From Streptomyces platensis (GTDB lineage Bacteria > Actinomycetota > Actinomycetes > Streptomycetales > Streptomycetaceae), in the NCBI RefSeq assembly GCF_008704855.1, contig NZ_CP023691.1, positions 1,798,001 through 1,862,000 on the forward strand: DNA of 64,000 nt, written 5' to 3'. The notes beneath the pieces are model-generated. The model was not told where the DNA came from, searched no databases, and worked only from the letters and a program-made list of their open reading frames with translations. A program made the translations under genes and the position numbers. Below are positions 61,431 to 64,000 of this stretch, in pieces. Numbering within the stretch: the first letter of the stretch is position 1; each line of letters opens with the position of its first letter.

Positions 61431-63029
61431 TCAGGCCTCGGCCGGCTTGCTGATCTCCCAGAAACGGAAGACGGTCGACGGGTCCAGGGTCCATTGCAGA
61501 CCGGAGACCCCTTCCCGGGCCACCGCGTACTGCTTGCCCTGCCAGAGCGGGAGCATCGGCACGTCCTGCGCGACGATGTCCTGGAGCTCCCGGAACTCGG
61601 ACTTGGTGGCGCCGCGGTTCGGCTGGTCGGCCGTCTTGGGCAGCAGCCGTCCGGTGATGGCGGGCGAGTCGTAGTGGTTGGCCACCACGCTGTCCTTGCC
61701 GAAGAACGGCTGGGTGAAGTTGTCCGGGTCCGGGTAGTCCGGGATCCAGCCCTTGACATAGGCGCCGAACCGGCCGGAGCCCACGCCCTGCTCGTACTCC
61801 TTGGTGGGCAGGGAGCGCACCTTGGCCTTGAACAGTCCGCTGGCGTTGAGCTGTTGGGCGATCTCCTCGAAGGCCGGGACGGTGCCGGGGCCGAAGCGGT
61901 CGGGGGTGGCCCACAGCGTGAGCGGCACCTTGCCGTTGTAGCCGGCGGAGCGGAGCGCTTCCTTCGCCTTGTCCGGCTTCGGACGGTCGCCGTAGGTGTT
62001 GAAGAAGGAGGTGCTGTGGCCCGTGATGCCGGCCGGGACGATCGAGTACAGCGGCACGGCGGTGCGCTGGTAGACGTCCCGTACGAGGGTCGAGCGGTCC
62101 AGGAGGTAGGCGATCGCCTTGCGGACGCCGAGCTTGCCGGTGACCGGGTCCTTGAGGTTGAAGACCAGGTGCATGACCTCGGCGCTGGCGCCCTCGACGA
62201 CCTGGGTGCCGTGCTGCTGCTTCAGCGAGGCGTTGTTCAGCTGCGCGATGTCCTTCATGGCCAGACCGCGGTAGGCGACGTCGACATCGCCGCCCTCGAC
62301 GGCCTTCTTGAGCGTGCCGGCGGAGTTGAAGAACTTCACGGTCATCCCGGAGTTCTTGACCTTGGCCGGGCCCTCGTAGGAGCCGTTGACGGCGAAGACG
62401 GCCTTCTGGGGGCTGTAGGACTTGAGGGTGTAGACGCCGGAGCCGACGGCCTTGCCGTCGGTGCGCAGCCGGTCGGCGGGGTACTCGGCGTGGTCGACGA
62501 TGGAGCCGGCGCCCGAGGCTATCTTCATGGGGAAGGTCGCGTCGGGCGACTTCAGCCGGAAGACCACGGTCTTGGCGTCCGGGGCCTCGACCTTGTCGAG
62601 CGCGGAGAACATCACGGCGGGGCCGTTCTTGTCCTTGATGCGCCGGGTGCGGTCGAAGGAGTACTTGACGTCCTTGGACGTCAGGTGGTGGCCGTTGCTG
62701 AAGGTGAGACCGTCCTTCAGGGTGCAGCGGTAGACCTTGCTCTCCCTGTCGGTGAAACCGCAGCGCTCGGCGGCTTCCGGCTCGGGGGTGGTGCCTCCCT
62801 TGGGGAAGCTCAGCAGGGACTGGAAGACGTTGTTGAACAACAGCCACGAGCCGGGCTCGTAACCGGCCGCGGGGTCGGTCGACACGACCTTGTCCGTCAT
62901 TCCCATGACCACGGGCTCGCCGTTGCCGGCCGCTCCCGAGTCGTCCGTGCCGCACCCGGCGACCGCGAGCAGAGCTGTCGCCAGCCCCGCTCCGATCGGG
63001 GCGGCCAGCCACTGGTCACGCTTCCTCAC
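61431..63029 (-). CDS. ABC transporter solute-binding lipoprotein, family 5 (peptide/opine/nickel)
   Basis: The 532-aa protein has a lipobox (LLAVAGCGT) and an SBP_bac_5 domain: TLKDGLTFSNGHHLTSKDVKYSFDR (split), VFNLKDPVTGKLGVRKAIAY, SIVPAGITGHSTSFFN, and WIPDYPDPDNFTQPFF. It would bind oligopeptides or similar ligands outside the membrane for an ABC importer. The GTG at 63029 (VRKRDQWLAAPIGAG) has GAGG upstream. It directly follows a paralogue that continues off the window. No permease or ATPase is visible here. Confidence 0.93.
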   Translation of the reverse strand: MRKRDQWLAAPIGAGLATALLAVAGCGTDDSGAAGNGEPVVMGMTDKVVSTDPAAGYEPGSWLLFNNVFQSLLSFPKGGTTPEPEAAERCGFTDRESKVYRCTLKDGLTFSNGHHLTSKDVKYSFDRTRRIKDKNGPAVMFSALDKVEAPDAKTVVFRLKSPDATFPMKIASGAGSIVDHAEYPADRLRTDGKAVGSGVYTLKSYSPQKAVFAVNGSYEGPAKVKNSGMTVKFFNSAGTLKKAVEGGDVDVAYRGLAMKDIAQLNNASLKQQHGTQVVEGASAEVMHLVFNLKDPVTGKLGVRKAIAYLLDRSTLVRDVYQRTAVPLYSIVPAGITGHSTSFFNTYGDRPKPDKAKEALRSAGYNGKVPLTLWATPDRFGPGTVPAFEEIAQQLNASGLFKAKVRSLPTKEYEQGVGSGRFGAYVKGWIPDYPDPDNFTQPFFGKDSVVANHYDSPAITGRLLPKTADQPNRGATKSEFRELQDIVAQDVPMLPLWQGKQYAVAREGVSGLQWTLDPSTVFRFWEISKPAEA

Positions 63030-63117
63030 TAAACGGTCCTCACGTTCTGGGTCGTGCCTGTTGGGCCGCGGCGAGAGGCCACGGCGGTGGTGTGCTGCAT
63101 GGGTGGAATCCGCCGGC

Positions 63118-64000
63118 TCAGTCGGCGACGCCGCGGCTGAGCTCCCAGATCTGGAGCCCCGATGCGGAGTTGAGGGCCCACTCCAGGCCGGTGATGTCAT
63201 CGCGGGCGGCGACGTACTGCTTGCCCTGCCAGAGCGGGAGCAGCGGTACGTCGTCGGCGATGATGTCCTGCGCCTGCTTGAAGTCGGCCCCCGCGGCGTT
63301 GCGGTCGGACTGCTGGCGGCTGGACGGGATCAGCTGCGACTCGATCTTTCCGTTGCGGTAAGGGGAGCCGAGGAAGTTCTGCTTGCCGATGAAGGGCGCG
63401 ATGTAGTTGTCGGCATCCGGGATGTCCGGGAACCAGCCCATGTTGAAGACGGAGTACTTGCCGTCGAGGGAATCGGTGCGGAACTGCTGCCAGCTGTCGA
63501 CACCCTTGATGCTGATGTCGAACAGCTTGGTGCGGTTGAGCTGGCTCTGTAGCGCACGGACCTCCTTGACGGTGCTGGATCCGTAGTGGTTCGTGGTGTA
63601 CGTGAGGGTGAACTTCACCGGAGAGGTGATGTGCGCGTCCCGCAGCGTCTTGCGGGCGGCCCCGACATCGGGGTTCCCGTACTTGTTGAAGAACGAGTTG
63701 ATGTGCCCGGTGAGGCCGGTGGGCACCATCGAGAACAGCGGGTCGCCGGTGTACGAGTAGACGTTCCGCACCAGATCCGAGCGGTTGATGATCTGCGCCA
63801 TCGCCTGCCGTACGGCCTTGTTGGAGACGGCCGGGTCCTTGGTGTTGAAGGCCAGGTAGCGGATCTCCTGACCGGGCATCTCCTGGAGCCTGATGCCCTT
63901 GTCGCGGGCCTTCTCCAGGCCCTTGACCTGGTCGGGCGCCAGACCGCGGTTCATCACGTCGATGCTGCCCTTGCGCAGCGCCTTCTCCGTGGACACGGAG
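63118..64000 (-). CDS. ABC transporter solute-binding protein, family 5 (N-terminus cut by window edge)
   Basis: The C-terminal 293 residues of a second SBP_bac_5 protein: RYLAFNTKDPAVSNKAVRQA, SMVPTGLTGHINSFFNKYGN, VFNMGWFPDIPDADNYIAPF, and LPLLPLWQGKQYVAARDDIT. It is clearly paralogous to the downstream gene (PLWQGKQY shared, GxxSMVP/YSIVP) but not close in sequence. The two likely belong to one operon for a peptide-type importer whose remaining genes lie beyond the window. The start and any lipobox are not visible. Confidence 0.9.
   Translation of the reverse strand, partial: SVSTEKALRKGSIDVMNRGLAPDQVKGLEKARDKGIRLQEMPGQEIRYLAFNTKDPAVSNKAVRQAMAQIINRSDLVRNVYSYTGDPLFSMVPTGLTGHINSFFNKYGNPDVGAARKTLRDAHITSPVKFTLTYTTNHYGSSTVKEVRALQSQLNRTKLFDISIKGVDSWQQFRTDSLDGKYSVFNMGWFPDIPDADNYIAPFIGKQNFLGSPYRNGKIESQLIPSSRQQSDRNAAGADFKQAQDIIADDVPLLPLWQGKQYVAARDDITGLEWALNSASGLQIWELSRGVAD

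Overview
The window is about 70% GC with strong third-position GC bias. Its gene content is that of a Streptomyces chromosome core region: the pheST and infC-rpmI-rplT loci, a Pup-proteasome locus, tatA/tatC with pafBC, and a glnA4-type amine gene cluster. The gene order resembles what I recall of the S. coelicolor segment around SCO1594-SCO1650; this is recognition from memory, not a search. I see no rRNA, tRNA, CRISPR array, prophage or complete IS element. The first gene (a PP2C/SpoIIE-type phosphatase) and the last (an ABC solute-binding protein) run off the window.

Layout. 1-9.6 kb: partial phosphatase, pheT-pheS, PAS histidine kinase, TrmH-type rRNA methyltransferase, rplT-rpmI-infC (with an ATC start and a leader terminator for infC), DUF1844 protein. 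9.7-16.7 kb: aquaporin, SseB-like protein, an orphan mycosin-type protease with a membrane partner, a PLP amino-acid deaminase/aldolase, a secreted HAD phosphatase. 16.7-23.5 kb: an amine-utilisation cluster (SDR, aldehyde dehydrogenase, glutamine-synthetase-like ligase / FadR-type regulator, APC permease, PuuD-like hydrolase). Two near-identical candidate operators flank its regulator gene. 23.5-33.8 kb: LysR/TDT exporter pair, BtuF-like binding protein, a betaine ABC transporter with two fused substrate-binding domains, 5'-3' exonuclease, an iron-box-controlled siderophore-interacting protein, a MerR regulator.

33.9-41.9 kb: two membrane proteins (the second ABA4-like), VOC protein, a rhamnose-mutarotase-like remnant, a MITE-like foldback element, a HelY-type helicase, a 680-bp repeat-filled gap, tatC, tatA and small genes. 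41.9-56.4 kb: pafC, pafB, two FKBP isomerases, pafA, an MFS exporter and LacI regulator, prcA, prcB, a decayed endonuclease-VII-like gene, pup, dop, arc (mpa) and a 3Fe-4S ferredoxin. This is the complete pupylation-proteasome set: PafA ligates Pup, Dop processes or removes it, ARC unfolds tagged proteins into PrcAB, and PafBC regulate DNA-damage genes. 56.4-64 kb: secreted protein, TrmI, an M50 protease with CBS domains, a RecB-like nuclease, a NarL-type response regulator, and two related solute-binding lipoproteins.

The most interesting items are the paired operators in the amine cluster, a small family of foldback elements, repeats inserted in frame inside two genes, the alternating inverted-repeat cluster upstream of helY, the tandem-SBD betaine permease, and the broken endonuclease gene between pup and prcB.
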